In this document: positions 33,161 to 46,886 of the stretch, in pieces
How positions within the stretch are numbered: position 1 is the first letter of the stretch
Layout of the letters: the number at the start of each line of letters is the position of its first letter
DNA from: Lindgomyces ingoldianus
Taxonomy: Eukaryota > Ascomycota > Dothideomycetes > Pleosporales > Lindgomycetaceae
DNA length: 64,000 bases
Direction: 5' to 3'
Assembly (NCBI RefSeq): GCF_010093535.1
Contig: NW_022985224.1
Location: 184,291 to 248,290 of the forward strand
The notes under the pieces: model-generated
The model's input: only the letters and a program-made list of their open reading frames with translations
Databases searched by the model: none
Told to the model about the DNA's origin: nothing
Made by a program: the position numbers and the translations under genes

Positions 33161-33775
33161 TTTTGTGATTGTAGGGAAGAGCTGGGGCTGTTGAAGTTTG
33201 TGATTGCTAAAGTCTACTTGATGATGTGCTGAGATGCGCGAGTCATGGTGACTTATGTCATCGACTCTTGTAACATTGAGGAACAAACCCAGGAAACAGT
33301 GTGCGACTCTGCGTCTTCCGCCTTCATCGGCTCTCTCTAGGCTGAATCTCGACTGATATATCTATTTTAAACTGCTCACTGCCTCGTGAATCTGAAATTT
33401 GAAGCATTTTCCTCGATTATGACATGCGAAACAACCCCATGTGCATCTGTGCCGCGCTGACGGAGACCAATGTCCGCAGGGCTGTGAAATCGTAGCATCC
33501 TTCCACCTTCCACCAGGGAAGGGAGCAAATGAACACCAATCGTTCTTAACGTTAAGTGGGGCGTTCGCCTGTCCAACGAGGCGTTCGTGTGGTATGGGCT
33601 TCATTGCGGTTAGGATACGGTTTTATCGTGAGCGTAGCCACATCCTTCTCAAATATATAGATCGATATATTCTCCCCACAATCCAAATCCCACTCTACAA
33701 TTTTTCTGTCCCTTCTCTCTGAATCCTCGTTTGCTTTCATCTTGGAATAGCCACCGTGCAATCTCCTCTTTCTAG
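33161..33775. other. Intergenic, no supported gene
   Basis: Divergent upstream region of the F-box-like gene and the first membrane-protein gene; no coding region supported. Confidence 0.45.
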
Positions 33776-34492
33776 ATGGCACCTTTAGTATCAAGATCAT
33801 CCGACAACGATACTAGTACTGGGGGCGCCATTGCCGGCATCGTTATTGGATCTCTTTACATCCTATTTCTTGTAACCGTATTAACGCTTATCGTCAAAAA
33901 CAAGATCCAGAAACGCCGGCGACAAAAGCATGTCCTCCAGCAAGCCGGATACAAAACCCTGGGGTCTCAGATTGAGTTGACAGCTCAATCTCCGAATGAC
34001 GAGGGGAGCGGCATTGCCCAACTACCAACGAATGATGAGGGAGGAGAGGACTTAACAGGAAAGCCTAAGTTGGAGGTTGAAGGCGAGCCAATTCACCAGC
34101 TTCATAGTAACGAGGTGAGGACTATTCAAGCACCAATGCCTTACTTTCCACTTATCCTCCACTAGCAACCTAGAGCGCCATACGAGCTCCAAGACTCGGT
34201 CGAATATGTAGGCACAAACGAAGAGACCCAATCAAATATTACTGCAGCGAGAAGTCCTAGAGTACCTTCCGCAGCTCTAGTGCACACAAGATCACCTTCA
34301 CCAATATTTTCCAGAGGAGAGAACCTACCATCTATTTCGAGAAGCCCGTCATTAATTTCAAGAAATCCGTCTACCGCTTCAAGAAACCCATATGCGGCAG
34401 CAATGGCCGCGAACGATGCCCGTACAACTACTTCTACGACCAAAAAACCCACATTGACGTTAAATACCTTGACAAATGATACTACCGTCTAG
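33776..34492 (+). CDS. Single-pass membrane protein, tandem paralogue 1
   Basis: It begins MAPLVSRSSDNDTSTGG, followed at once by one transmembrane helix (AIAGIVIGSLYILFLVTVLT), then the basic juxtamembrane motif KNKIQKRRRQK and an acidic/Ser-Thr-rich cytoplasmic tail. An intron lies at about 34105-34176; the exact junction is not settled by eye. Donor GTAACG with acceptor TAGAG keeps the tail frame; donor GTGAGG with CTAG would shift it. The tail contains repeated SRNPS/ISRSPSLISRNP serine-arginine runs and ends TLNTLTNDTTV-stop at 34492. No known domain. The layout (short outside, long inside) resembles fungal membrane sensors or adaptors, but that is inference. It is paralogous to the gene at 35118. 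Confidence 0.6.
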
Positions 34493-35117
34493 AATGCTGC
34501 CGTTTTTGGCCCTTCGGCATTTTCTAAATCTGGGCAGAACCCTTCTCGAATCAGTTCTACGCTATCAAAAGATTTCGAACAGTTACTTCTTCATTACATC
34601 GCGCTCACTCGCGATGAAGTTCGCTTCGAAGATTCATGATAATCATCGAAATCAGCCTTGGCTAACGGTCCTGTGCCGCAACCAAGCCACGCCGTTGGCC
34701 CCCAAGCTTTCAGGGCCCCAAACATGAGCTAAGGTCCAACGCTTCGAGGCTGTGCCAAACACCGATAAACACCAATCATTATCACGCAGAAAACGTCAGT
34801 GTCCACTGGGCAGTTATGTAAATCCAATGACAGCATTCATGAAGCTAACACGTCTAAACTTAGAATGCAAGACTTTGAGGAGGCTCTGATCTTGTCCGTG
34901 GAACTACGGATCCGTAAGTTCCTTCCAGGATGGAGATGTGCATTGATCGCGATGCGACCAGCATTGGTGACGACATCCCTGGCAAGCAAGGACAAGGCGC
35001 GTTTCATCGCCTTTCGCCCATGAGCTTTTGGACGACAACGCCGCACGCAAGCAGTTAATCCACCAGCATTATCGCCCGCCAAATCAAAAACCTAAACTGT
35101 TTACTGGGTTGGGATTC
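34493..35117. other. Intergenic between the two paralogues
   Basis: No coding region supported. A short perfect hairpin, CATCGCG then CTCACT then CGCGATG, lies at 34595-34614. Confidence 0.4.
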
Positions 35118-35799
35118 ATGGCTCCACGAAAAGGTACTTGAAGACTTCCACGTGCATTTACCACGAAACCGCATTGTTCAAGTCCTCAGGTTCTGACTCT
35201 TCTGCAGGACTCGTAATTGGAGGCTCCTTATCGCGTGTAACCCATCTTCTCCCTCGAGCAACAACAGCCTCCACGACTGCTGCCGGGATCATTATCATAA
35301 TCATCCTTATCATCACTGGTATCGCTGTGATCTTCTGCATCGTTGTAGGAATCATCATCGCAAAGAACAAAATCCAAGCGCGCAGGCGCCAGAAAATTAT
35401 GGAGGCTTCACGACCCACAAATCAACACGAGTACCGGGCCCTCGAAGACATGGAACCAGGGAGTGGAGGCATTCAGGAGCTGCCGCCCGATAATCAAGTG
35501 GAGGATCCGGTGCCATTACAGAAAGTGGAACTACAGGCGGACACGAATGCCATTCCAACGGTACAGCAGTTAGATGGGTTCACTGCGCCAGTAAGACTTA
35601 TGCTAGGATGTGTAGAGGTGCAAGGACTGACAGTGGTAGCCACGGACAAACAGTCAACCAATCGAACTTCCATCGAATCCCCATACTGCCGTAGGCCCGG
35701 GACGGTAGAATGCTGAATGTGGGCTTGGGTGCAAGAACCAAAAACTTTGATGAGGCACCCAATCGCCGTTTCCTAGCCATAAGAGTTCTTCCTTACTAG
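35118..35799 (+). CDS. Single-pass membrane protein, tandem paralogue 2
   Basis: Exon 1 is 35118-35133 (MAPRK plus one base); an intron at 35134-35189 (GTACTT to CTCAG) joins in phase to GSDSSAGLVIGG. A helix of Ile-rich sequence (AAGIIIIIILIITGIAVIFC and on) is followed by AKNKIQARRRQK, matching KNKIQKRRRQK of paralogue 1. The tail also parallels it (GSGGIQELP against GSGIAQLP, and a QL near the next intron). A second intron at 35591-35694 (GTAAGA to CGTAG) leads to a short basic end with TAG at 35799; unspliced, the frame stops at 35716. No known domain. Confidence 0.55.
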
Positions 35800-36389
35800 A
35801 GGGATGGAAATCTGTACCTGTTAAAGCGCAGTCTGATGAAGCCAAGCGTCCGTTTTCAAGGCATATGTTGCTCTGCGTATAGGAATATCGTAGTCTAGGG
35901 ACGAGATATTCCAAAGCTAAGGGCCGAAGTGGAGGATTCGATAAAGGGTCATCATGATTCGACGTTTTGCGCGATTGCTAGGTTTGAAAGACGGACAGTG
36001 GGAGAAGATACCCCTTACGGCCGTCTTTGAGCGCGGCCGTGTTGATTTTCTAGCTGAGAGATAGGGCTTGGAAGACTTTCCTTTTGCTATATACCCCTTC
36101 GCGCAATTGCGCTCTCCTGACGCTTACCTAAATGACCAAAGTTTTCACTCTTCACTGTGAGTCACGTGCTTTGTGCGCTCACTACCGACACCTGCTGCTG
36201 CTGCGCAAACCAGTGGTTAAAGCTTGCGGTAAATACCTTCGTGTGAGTGAGAACATGAGCTACTCCTTCAAATAGACAGTCAATCTATCCTCACGTTCCA
36301 CAATTGTTGGGGCTGACAAAGCGTCCTAGATAAGGAAAATAATATTCCTCAAGCAAGGCCACTAACCTCACAAAACCCTCCATTAGATC
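35800..36389. other. Intergenic, upstream of the MFS transporter
   Basis: No coding region supported in about 590 bp. Confidence 0.45.
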
Positions 36390-38166
36390 ATGCCGCCTAG
36401 CCAAAGAACTTCGCATGCTTTCCCGACACAGCAGCTTGCCATAGTCGGTATGTAGAAACATATATTGACCTCTCAGTCCCATTAAACCCCGCCTAGCAAT
36501 ATGCCGATTCTCGGAACCAATCGCATTCAATAGCATCCTCGCCTACAGCTATGTCATGGTCAAGGATCTCCACAATGGCGACGAGACGAATGCCTCATTT
36601 TATTCCGGCCTATTGATATCTGCGTATGCGGTCGCTGAAGCCATTACGGCAATGGGTTGGGGAGCCATCTCGGACCGATATGGACGAAAACCAGTTGTGC
36701 TGATCGGTCTTGGCGGAGTCGCACTTTCGAGCCTCATCTTTGGGCTCGCGAAGCATTATTGGGTGGCTTTGTTGGCGAGATTTGTCGGAGGTGCGCTAAA
36801 CGGGAATGTGGCTGTTATGCAGACTATTGTGGCGGAAATGGTGAAGCATCCGGAACATGAACGTAAGTGAATGGTGCGCTTGCGGTCTACAGTACCATTG
36901 AAAGACCGCTAACTGGTTGCATATTTAGCAAGAGCATATGCTGTTCAACCCTTTGTCTGGACCCTCGGCGGTATTATTGGATCAGCAATGGGCGGCTTTT
37001 TGGCTCAACCAGCTCACTTTTACCCTACCGTTTTCTCACCAGATGGCCTTTTTGGAAAGTTTCCCTATCTTCTGCCAAATCTTGTGGCTGTTATTGCTAT
37101 TTTATTAGCAATTATCCAGGGGGCGATCTTTCTGGAAGAGACAAATCCGCGACATCAACAAGATCACAAGGTCTTTGAAGACGATGAAATAGATGAGCAG
37201 ACTCCACTACATCACCAGAGGGACCGGGCATCCCTTGTACGCTGCTCACCCGACACCGCACGACCTCACTCTGACGTAGACAAGACTCGCCATATTCGAA
37301 AACGGCCCTCATTTCTAGAAGAGAGTCTACCGCTTCCCACCGAGCAGACCTTCGACATTCGTAGGAATTCTTTTGGAACCATGCACTCCATCAAGCTTCC
37401 CCAGGACTATCGTAACAGCAGCGGCTTAACACGAGATGACGATAGGCCGCGCCGAACCTTCAACTTGGCCATCATCATGCTAACGCTTTGCCTGGCATTT
37501 GTCGCATACCACCAAATGGCATTTGCCAACACATTCCCAGTCTATCTCCTTGACAAACCAGATACTCCGCCGGGACATCTCGACTTCCACGGCGGCCTCG
37601 GCCTCACATTACACGATGTCGGTACCTACCTCGCCGTGAACGGATTCATTGCACTTTTCATCCAAGGAATTGTCTTCCCATTCTTTGCCGAGAAAGTGGG
37701 CGTGTGGAAGTCTTTCATTATCATGGTTATTTTGTATCCAACTTGCTATGTCATCATGCCCTTCATCTCCGCGCTTCCGAACTCCCTTATCCCCGTGGCA
37801 ATATACGTCGCGCTCATCCTCCAGGGATTTTACGGCATTATTGTCGTACCATGCGCTCTCATCTTACTGAAGAATGCAACGGCTTCGCCCCTGGATCTCG
37901 GCAAAGTTAATGGACTCGCCATGTCAGCTTCTTGTTTGGCTAGGACTGTGAGCCCGCCCCTTGTTGGTATGATCTATAGCGAGGGTGGATCAGGAAATGC
38001 GTGGCTGAGTTGCACGGCGGTAGCCATGTTAGGTGTGATACAGCTCTTTTGGGTTCCTAGGGAGCATATCGATGCTGTTGAGGTGGAAAGTGGACTCAAG
38101 ATGCGAACTGAGCATGAGAATGTGCAGGGAATTGAGGAAGGAGTTGTTGAGGATGAAGAGCTTTGA
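36390..38166 (+). CDS. MFS transporter, DHA1/ZIFL-like (yeast YCR023C type)
   Basis: Three exons, 36390-36447, 36497-36862 and 36929-38166, in phase, 553 residues. Exon 1 gives MPPSQRTSHAFPTQQLAIVA, joined to ICRFSEPIAFNSILAYSYVM, the first helix. The MFS signature between helices 2 and 3 is GWGAISDRYGRKPVVLIGLG. LLARFVGGALNGNVAV is helix 4 and VWTLGGIIGSAMGGFLAQP is helix 5. A long hydrophilic central loop of about 120 residues (rich in His, Asp, Arg) separates the two six-helix halves, as in the YCR023C group. Substrate is unknown; export of small molecules or metals across the plasma or vacuolar membrane is the family expectation. Confidence 0.88.
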
Positions 38167-38946
38167 AGATTTGTGGACGAAGACATTGTGGAGGTTATTG
38201 GTCTTGATTTTCTGCATTTGCATGTTGGTGGCATTGTCCTTTGCCATTGAAGGAACATAACTTTTGGGCATCGGGGGAATGGACTTAATGTGTAATGGCC
38301 TGAATGAATCTTATCTGTCTTTCTACATCAGCATATTCGAGTCTCTCTAGAACATGCCCTTCCGCTTGACCTGGCTAGGTTGACTTATTCCCGGTAACAG
38401 CTTCTCAATTCACGAACCGTGATCCAAGAAACCATCATTTGCTATCCACCAATCAACGCATACCTCGCCCCTCGCCCCAACGGCAATTTCCAGCGCCTGT
38501 TGCAACCCCTCCTCTTTTCCTCTCATTACCTGCACGACAAGCTGCACTTATATTAATGTACCTGCTCGTGTTAGAGATCTTCTCATCTCGTGTTCCTGTT
38601 TTGCGCGCTGCATGTGATAAATGGAGTTCAACCTTCCTGTTTTGTCGGTCTTCCGATCCCGAGCGCTCGTGGCCCGTTGACCGGAGACGTTGTACGGGCT
38701 GGGAAGACGAATGGAGGTACGGGAGCTTAACCGTAAGAGACGGGTATTAATGATGATGGACCTACTAAATCTTAGGGGCCTCTCGGTTTGGTTTGGTACG
38801 ACGGGCCGTGGTGGATCATGGGTGTATGTTACACCCAAGTTTCCCCGTCGAACCTCACTGGAGAGGACTACATAACCTGTGGATGTCCAATTCTTCCGCC
38901 GCGGGTCTTTGGCCAGCTTCTATTTTCAATGTGGTAAACCGCAGCC
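38167..38946. other. Intergenic, upstream of the glucoamylase
   Basis: About 780 bp with no supported coding region. It contains the promoter of the starch-degrading enzyme; I could not identify specific regulator sites with confidence. Confidence 0.45.
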
Positions 38947-40889
<1,943 letters not shown>

Positions 40890-41200
40890 GCTAGGTGGGA
40901 TAGATGGGGGCAGAACTAGGTTTGCCCGATTCCCGAATTTTATTCGCGGTTTTCGCCCTCTTTGCAGCATCTTTGACTTTGAACGAACTTGATTGGTTCA
41001 GCCCCCAGCCCTGATCTGAACTTCAGGCTTCCAGTTGCAGGGATTCAGGTATCACCGGTTCATTACACCAATGATATCTTGGCAGCCCTACCCTGTGGTG
41101 GGGACAGGAACACAAGCTAAGTTTATGATGGGGGCCTACAGAATGTCAGCCTCAGTTCAGGCCTCGATCCTCACTTTCAGTCTCCCTCATACACGTCGCG
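40890..41200. other. Short intergenic region
   Basis: About 310 bp between the glucoamylase stop and the kelch gene start; no coding region supported. Confidence 0.45.
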
Positions 41201-43227
41201 ATGTGCAGCATGATCTTACAATGTTTTGCTGCAACGACAGTGTTGCTCATTACTGGAGTCCAGAGTGCTACTGATATTGGCACGAATGCAACGACACAGC
41301 TGGATGGTTTTTGTCGTCGATTCGAGCATCGCACGACGGTGCTAAACAACAAGTTGTATCTTGATGGTGGCTATGTTAATACGAACCCCATGAGTTCGGA
41401 TCCAACAAATTACACGAGTATATTGCCAAACCTGTTCTCGTATCGTTTGTCGCTAATGAGGTTTTACGTTCAGATTCGCTACTTCTCTACTCAGACCTCT
41501 TAGTAACACAAGATGGCATGCCTAAGATGCGGTCAGGTTCCGGCAAAGATTCATCGGTACCTTCAGTCGCAGGCGGAGCTTTGTGGGCCGATGAGATCAA
41601 CCAGCGCTTCTACGCTTTCGGTGGCTACTTCACCTCCAGCACTCCTTCCGCATTCCAAACCTGGACTCACGATGAATTACACGGCTTGTGGAGCAATGTT
41701 AGCACGGAAGGGGACGTGATGTCCTACGTCGCTCACGGCATGTCTGCCGTAGCACCGGATGCAGGAATGGGGTATTACTTTGGCGGATATCACGACAATG
41801 AAACTGATCTAGGGTGGACGGCGCCGAGACTGTATACCTCGACTTTGGTTGAGTTTGATATGGTTAGTAGGAAGTATTCGAATTTCACGGGTTCTGATGG
41901 GAAGGGGAGAGGAGAGGGTTTGATGGTGTTTATACCAGCGTCGACGTCGGGTCTTTTGGTTTATTTTGGGGGAGTTGTGCAGGAGAGACCAGGGGGAAGT
42001 GTGGTTGGGGTGAGTATTCTATTCAACCTTCTAGATCAGATCAGATCTACATCATCTGACGTAAATTAGGTTCCAATGAATGTATGTGTGAACTTGAGGG
42101 CTTTTGATACGCAGAGCACGCTGACTAAAGTAGGAAATTTGGATCTACGACATCTCACTCCGAAAATGGTATCAGCAGAATGCCACCGGCGAGGTTCCGG
42201 ATGCACGAACTCGTTTCTGCGGCGTCGCAGCTTGGCCGGATGACGAATCTTCTTTTAACATGTACGTGAGCCCGCACCTTGTCTCCTTCCTCGCTCATCG
42301 GGAATACCAGCTACATTTACGGCGGCCTGAGACCCGATGCCGAAAATACAAACGGCAGCACAGCCTTGGACGACCTCTACATCCTCTCCCTTCCCGCCTT
42401 CGTCTGGGTGAAAATGTATCCTGCCTCGAACCAAAGCCAGCCCTCTTTTGGCCACCACAGCGCCACCTGCAACATCATTAACGGTACCCAAATGATCGTC
42501 ATGGGAGGCAGTTTCCCGCAAACCCAGTTCTGCGATTCCCCGGCCTTGTATGCGCAACATAACGTGGATTTGGGAGAGATCAATGCCGATAAGGATATAT
42601 GGTATCTATTCAACCAGGACAATCCACCGTATAGACTACCTATCGCGTTGACGAAGGTTATTGGTGGGACGTAAGTTCTCCCGTCAAATTCTCTATTCAT
42701 ATCCTTTGACCTGCTCCATGGTGAAGTTTTTAGCTCAGAAGAGCGATGCTAATCATACCTTTGAGGGGGGTAGGGATAAAGGAGGCGCGAATATAACAGC
42801 ACCGTTTACAAATCAAACGTACGACAAATATCTCTTCGAGAAGGAATATAAAGTCCCACAGCGCTATCCAACGCCTATTACTTCCGGTACTCCTCCCGCA
42901 AAACAACAGTCGAATGAGCTCAGTCGTACCGCGCTCATTGGCGCAATTGTTGGGGCAGTTATGGGAGGGATCTGCATTGGTATTGCTGTGTTTTATATTG
43001 TTGGGTATATGCGACGTCGACCACGCAAGGAAGATAAAAACCCGCACGAGAAGGATGGGAAGGGGTCGGGGAAGATGGTGGATGAGAGAATGCATTTGGA
43101 AGAGTTGGAGGGAAGGGAGAGGGCGGAGTTAGGGAGTGAGAGTGAGCAGAGGTTTTTGGGCGAGATGTGGGTCGAACCGGTGGAGCTGGAGGGGGAGAGG
43201 AGCGGTGGGTTTAGGGGGGTGTTTTAA
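41201..43227 (+). CDS. Kelch-repeat membrane protein, cell-surface type
   Basis: A multi-exon gene. Introns lie at about 41432-41489, 42010-42069, 42082-42131, 42261-42310 and about 42672-42741. The N-terminal signal peptide ends near VLLITGVQSATD. Kelch blades follow: NNKLYLDGGYVNTNP; INQRFYAFGGYFTSSTPS; GYYFGGYHDNETDLGW; GLLVYFGGVVQ; SFNIYIYGGLRPDAENTNG; MIVMGGSFPQ. A single C-terminal transmembrane helix (ALIGAIVGAVMGGICIGIAV) precedes a basic and acidic cytoplasmic tail. Several N-glycosylation sequons are present. Similar fungal proteins are large beta-propeller surface proteins of unknown ligand. The last intron joins in phase only if an acceptor downstream of the first TTTTTAG is used (for example GAAGAG), so that boundary is provisional. 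Confidence 0.8.
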
Positions 43228-43699
43228 GATGGATTAGGGTGGGGTGGGTGTTCTTTCCGATTCCTCACACGTATGTTACACACCTTCAATGACCACATAC
43301 ATGTCGGCCACCGATGTACGAGTGTGGCACAGTGCCTTCTGAAGTCCATGACGTCGATTCTCTCTCCCCTACTTCTTGAGCAATGTAGTACCAGCGGCAC
43401 AGTACGGATCTACATCAGCTAGAACCATCAGATTCATGTCAACCTAACCTAACACAACTGCAAACGCTTTATAACCTCCCTTCCGTCCTCCTTCGCCTTC
43501 GCGATAGGTGCAGGCTAAGATTATTGCAATCGCTTCCAATCCTGGCTGGATTCGTTCGATTCTTGACGATTTCGCAGACGTTTGCCATTCCATGCTGACC
43601 CAGCTAGTCTATATACCATCGCAGTCAAACGAAAAGGATGGGCGTCTTCATGCCCCCCATTTTTCGGTTTCTTGCTAAGCTCCGTTAGCGAACCTCACA
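43228..43699. other. Intergenic, no supported gene
   Basis: About 470 bp between the kelch gene and the first recognisable P450 sequence. Confidence 0.45.
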
Positions 43700-45353
43700 A
43701 ATTCCCCCCTCTCCCGCAGCCTCCTCACCCAACTTACGGTCACAACAACCGCAACATACAATCTCTTCTTCCACCCCCTCCTCCACCTCCCTTGTCCCTT
43801 CTTCTCTCGAATCCCCTCTCTCCCATCCTTCTACCACGCCTGCGTGGACGACCGCCATATAGAACTTCCAACTCCACGGCAGGAAATTCCGGGCCGCACC
43901 GAACTTCGTAGTCTTTAATTCCCTAAGCGCATACAATTCAGTATTTCGTTGAGACCTAACGTCAAACGCTCTAGTTATTATGCCATCTGGTCAAGAAATG
44001 CTAACGATGTCAACACATGAATGACGTCCGACATGAGACTGCATGTTAGGAAGCGACGGTTGTTGAATTCGGCGTTTAATGAGCAATCTATCAACGCATC
44101 GAGTCCATTTATGGCGAAGCATATTGATATGGGTGGAACGAACTGTTGCTGGATTTGGGTAGGAACGAGCAGGTTGATCAGAGCGCGGATGCATGCCCTG
44201 CGCCTCGTGGTTGAGTTTCCTTGTTTTCGATATCCTCGGATATTTGAGCTTTAGTGCGAGTTTCGATACAAAGGAGCTTTGGGATAGTAGATTAAAACGG
44301 ATTCCGGATGCTTTCGATACGTTGGTGGCATTTAATTATCCTGTCAGCTTGAAAGCCCATGGAGTCTATTTATCCGAGGCTATTCTTACTGAAGATAGAG
44401 GCATAAATCGCGAGGATCCCGCTACTAGACTTCTTAGTCTAGCTAAAACCCAGTTGTCTTAATAACCTTCTCAAATCTTACCGCTTAATGAAACCAGAGG
44501 TCATTATGAATTCGTCCAAGAGCCAGTAACACAGCGTTGAAATGCTGAACGACAACGAGTGGCAGAGGAAAGAGAGGTCGGAAGAGAGGACATGCTCCAC
44601 TTCCTTTGCAGCGGGAAAGACCGGGAAACCGGAAACCAGGCGTTCAGACTAAAATCTGATCGCAGAAGCAATTTACTTATCCTCGCTAGATCAGATTCCA
44701 CAGGTATTATGATTAGTAGGATTTTCTTCTACAATACACACAGTTGCTTGTCTATTTGAAGCTGGATAATGAGACTAGAGATACGTTCGCTAGCCCCGAG
44801 GAGATGGTGTATGGGCCAGAGCTATTGAAGAACTATAAGTACATAGGCGCTTGCATTGATGAGACGCGGCGTATGGCACTAGCGGCTCCGAGCTCGCTGT
44901 CCTGAGAGGTAGTCCCGGCGGCATGACGATTGACGGCGAGTACTACCCCGTAGGTGTTATTGTTGGTACTCCGAATCGGGCGATGGGGCGGAATGAGGAG
45001 CACTGTGAGGATGTGTCCACATTCCGGCCTGAAAAGTGGATTGTGTCGGACGATCTGGACTCACCAAATGTAACACCGAGGGCGATGCTCGCAAGCTCAA
45101 GTCGCGGCTCCTTACCGTCCTTAATGAAATGGGGGATTGTGTTGGGCAGAAGCCCGCACTGTTCCAGTTGTCCGTGGTTATTACAAGAAAACTGTGGCGC
45201 ATGGGTGTACGACTGGCTCCTGGCACGGATGTCGGAGCGGGCAATCCTAGGCTGAGCTGGGGTAGAAGAGATCCCAAACAGTATACAGTTACAGGCGCGT
45301 ACATAGCGCTGCTTGAAGGACCGACGGTGCAATGCAGATCTAGGCAAACGTGA
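43700..45353 (+). pseudogene. Cytochrome P450 pseudogene, nearly full length
   Basis: P450 pieces appear in order but in several frames. TYNLFFHPL and LPSFYHACVDDRHI (after the membrane anchor) lie near 43770-43860; FRAAPNFVVFNSLSAYNSVF near 43890; NVKRSSYYAIWSRNANDVNT near 43960; LHVRKRRLLNSAFNEQSINA near 44040; VFDILGYLSFSASFDTKEL near 44225; the helix-I region LILARSDSTG near 44685; helix-K YIGACIDETRRMALAAPSS near 44840; GGMTIDGEYYPVGVIVGTPN near 44920; FRPEKWI near 45025; and the heme-loop remnant GDCVGQKPALFQLSVVI near 45135. Stops, shifts and a damaged heme-binding loop make it non-functional. It resembles fungal benzoate-4-hydroxylase-like or trichothecene C-15 hydroxylase-like P450s. 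No anchor helix was recognised. Confidence 0.8.
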
Positions 45354-45762
45354 CCTCATTTCATGGATACAAGCTCGGTTCTGAAGTCTCCTTGAGGTGT
45401 GGATGAGTCATTGCGTTAAAGTTTAAAAGTACTTCTCCCGGTTCTCTGCAATGTCGTTTCCTATTGCAGCTGCTCGGTTCTCTCCCTAACTTCCACTTTC
45501 CTGTGTCGCCTGCATTGGATGGCGGGTGGGGGTGACAAAGGATTGGTAGGCAATGGGTGGTGGTTGGGCTGAAGCTAGCTGTCCTGGTAAGGTTTAGCGC
45601 ATGTGCTTCGTGTCACGCTTCACTGCATAACCCACTTTGCCGTTTCTCCTTCACACAACACATGATCCAACACTCAACACTAAGCATCTAAAGGTCTTTA
45701 ATCGTCTTTAGCTCCTTCAGTTAGTCGTCAATCTAGAGTCGTAGTGCTTTTCGGAGTGGAAT
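45354..45762. other. Intergenic, upstream of the F-box-like gene
   Basis: About 410 bp without a supported coding region. Confidence 0.45.
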
Positions 45763-46886
45763 ATGGAGCCCAGCAACACTCTGGGGCCTGATGAAGGTGG
45801 TATGCGTCCAGGAAGGTACATCAACCCAGATTCGTACTAATAGCCTTCTATACGTCATAAGGACTTTCTGATTGAAATAGCTTTCCGTTACTGAGCCTGC
45901 CACGTGAGCTTCGAGATATAATATACGTTTTCGCTCTGGAGCCGAGAGCAGACTTTCTCTTCCGAACATTGAATGGTTACGAAGACAAACATCATAGGCC
46001 AATGAGGATTGGTTTACAGGGCTTCCGAATTGTTCAAGAAGTGTTTAGTTCTGACATAGAGGAAGAAGCATCTGGTCAATATTGGAAAGACGGTATCATG
46101 TGGCTGTGGTATCGACTCTCGGCTTCCTCGGCCCTCTTATTCACCTGTAGGCAAATTAGCCTCGAGGTACAAGAAGCGATGGCATTTTTGGGCGGCTTGA
46201 TGGAGTCATCTCTCCACTACAATCGCTTCGCGGAGTCCCCTGACACGAGATTCCTGGATATCTGCTCCCGTAGTTGTTTCGCCATCCTCAGCATCTCGGC
46301 TGCGCCTTCGATCAAGGTCTTGCGAGGACTTCCACAGCCAGTCCGTTCACGGATTAAGCATGTTGTCTTTGGTGTAAAATGGCGTAACCTTTCTTCTCGT
46401 TCCTTTTGGGTTGGTGCCTACACAGATGAAAACCAAGTCTGTATACTCGACTACCTTGCCCAAACAGTGCCACACGTCCGTGAAGTTGGGATATTTGTCC
46501 CATTTGATCATAGCGATCAAAGCTCAACTGTTCCGGCGCGGCTCGTAGAGATGCTGAAAAGAGGGGAAATCGATACCCTCCGGCTTATGGACTTAAATTC
46601 GTCTCTGCCAGAGGGTGACTGCTGGTTTCTGCGAGGTAGCACCCTTGTGGAAAATGAGCCCAGTCACGAGCAATTCATTCCAGTGGACGGAGTTGTCACA
46701 TTTGAAGAAGAGAAACTTGGAGGGGGGCTGTGTCATATTATTGAACAGTGGTACCATATGAAAAGTAAGAAAAGGTGGCCGTGGCTTGACGCGGGAAGCG
46801 TAGTTAAGATGATTAGGATTGAGAAAGGTGTAGAAAGGAGGCGGAAGATGGTGATCTGGGATTACAACGAAGAATTGGACTGTTGA
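45763..46886 (+). CDS. F-box-like fungal protein (LPRELRDIIY motif), 352 aa
   Basis: Two exons, 45763-45815 and 45881-46886. Exon 1 encodes MEPSNTLGPDEGGMRPG; the splice (GTACAT to GAAATAG) continues SFPLLSLPRELRDIIYVFAL, an F-box-like motif at residues 18-37, which supports this start and intron. The rest (CRQISLEVQEAMAFLG, SIKVLRGLPQPVRSRIKHVV, and a basic C-terminus ending WDYNEELDC) matches the general layout of fungal proteins with only this N-terminal motif. Function unknown; substrate-adaptor roles are possible but not shown. The upstream neighbour is the P450 pseudogene. Confidence 0.7.
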
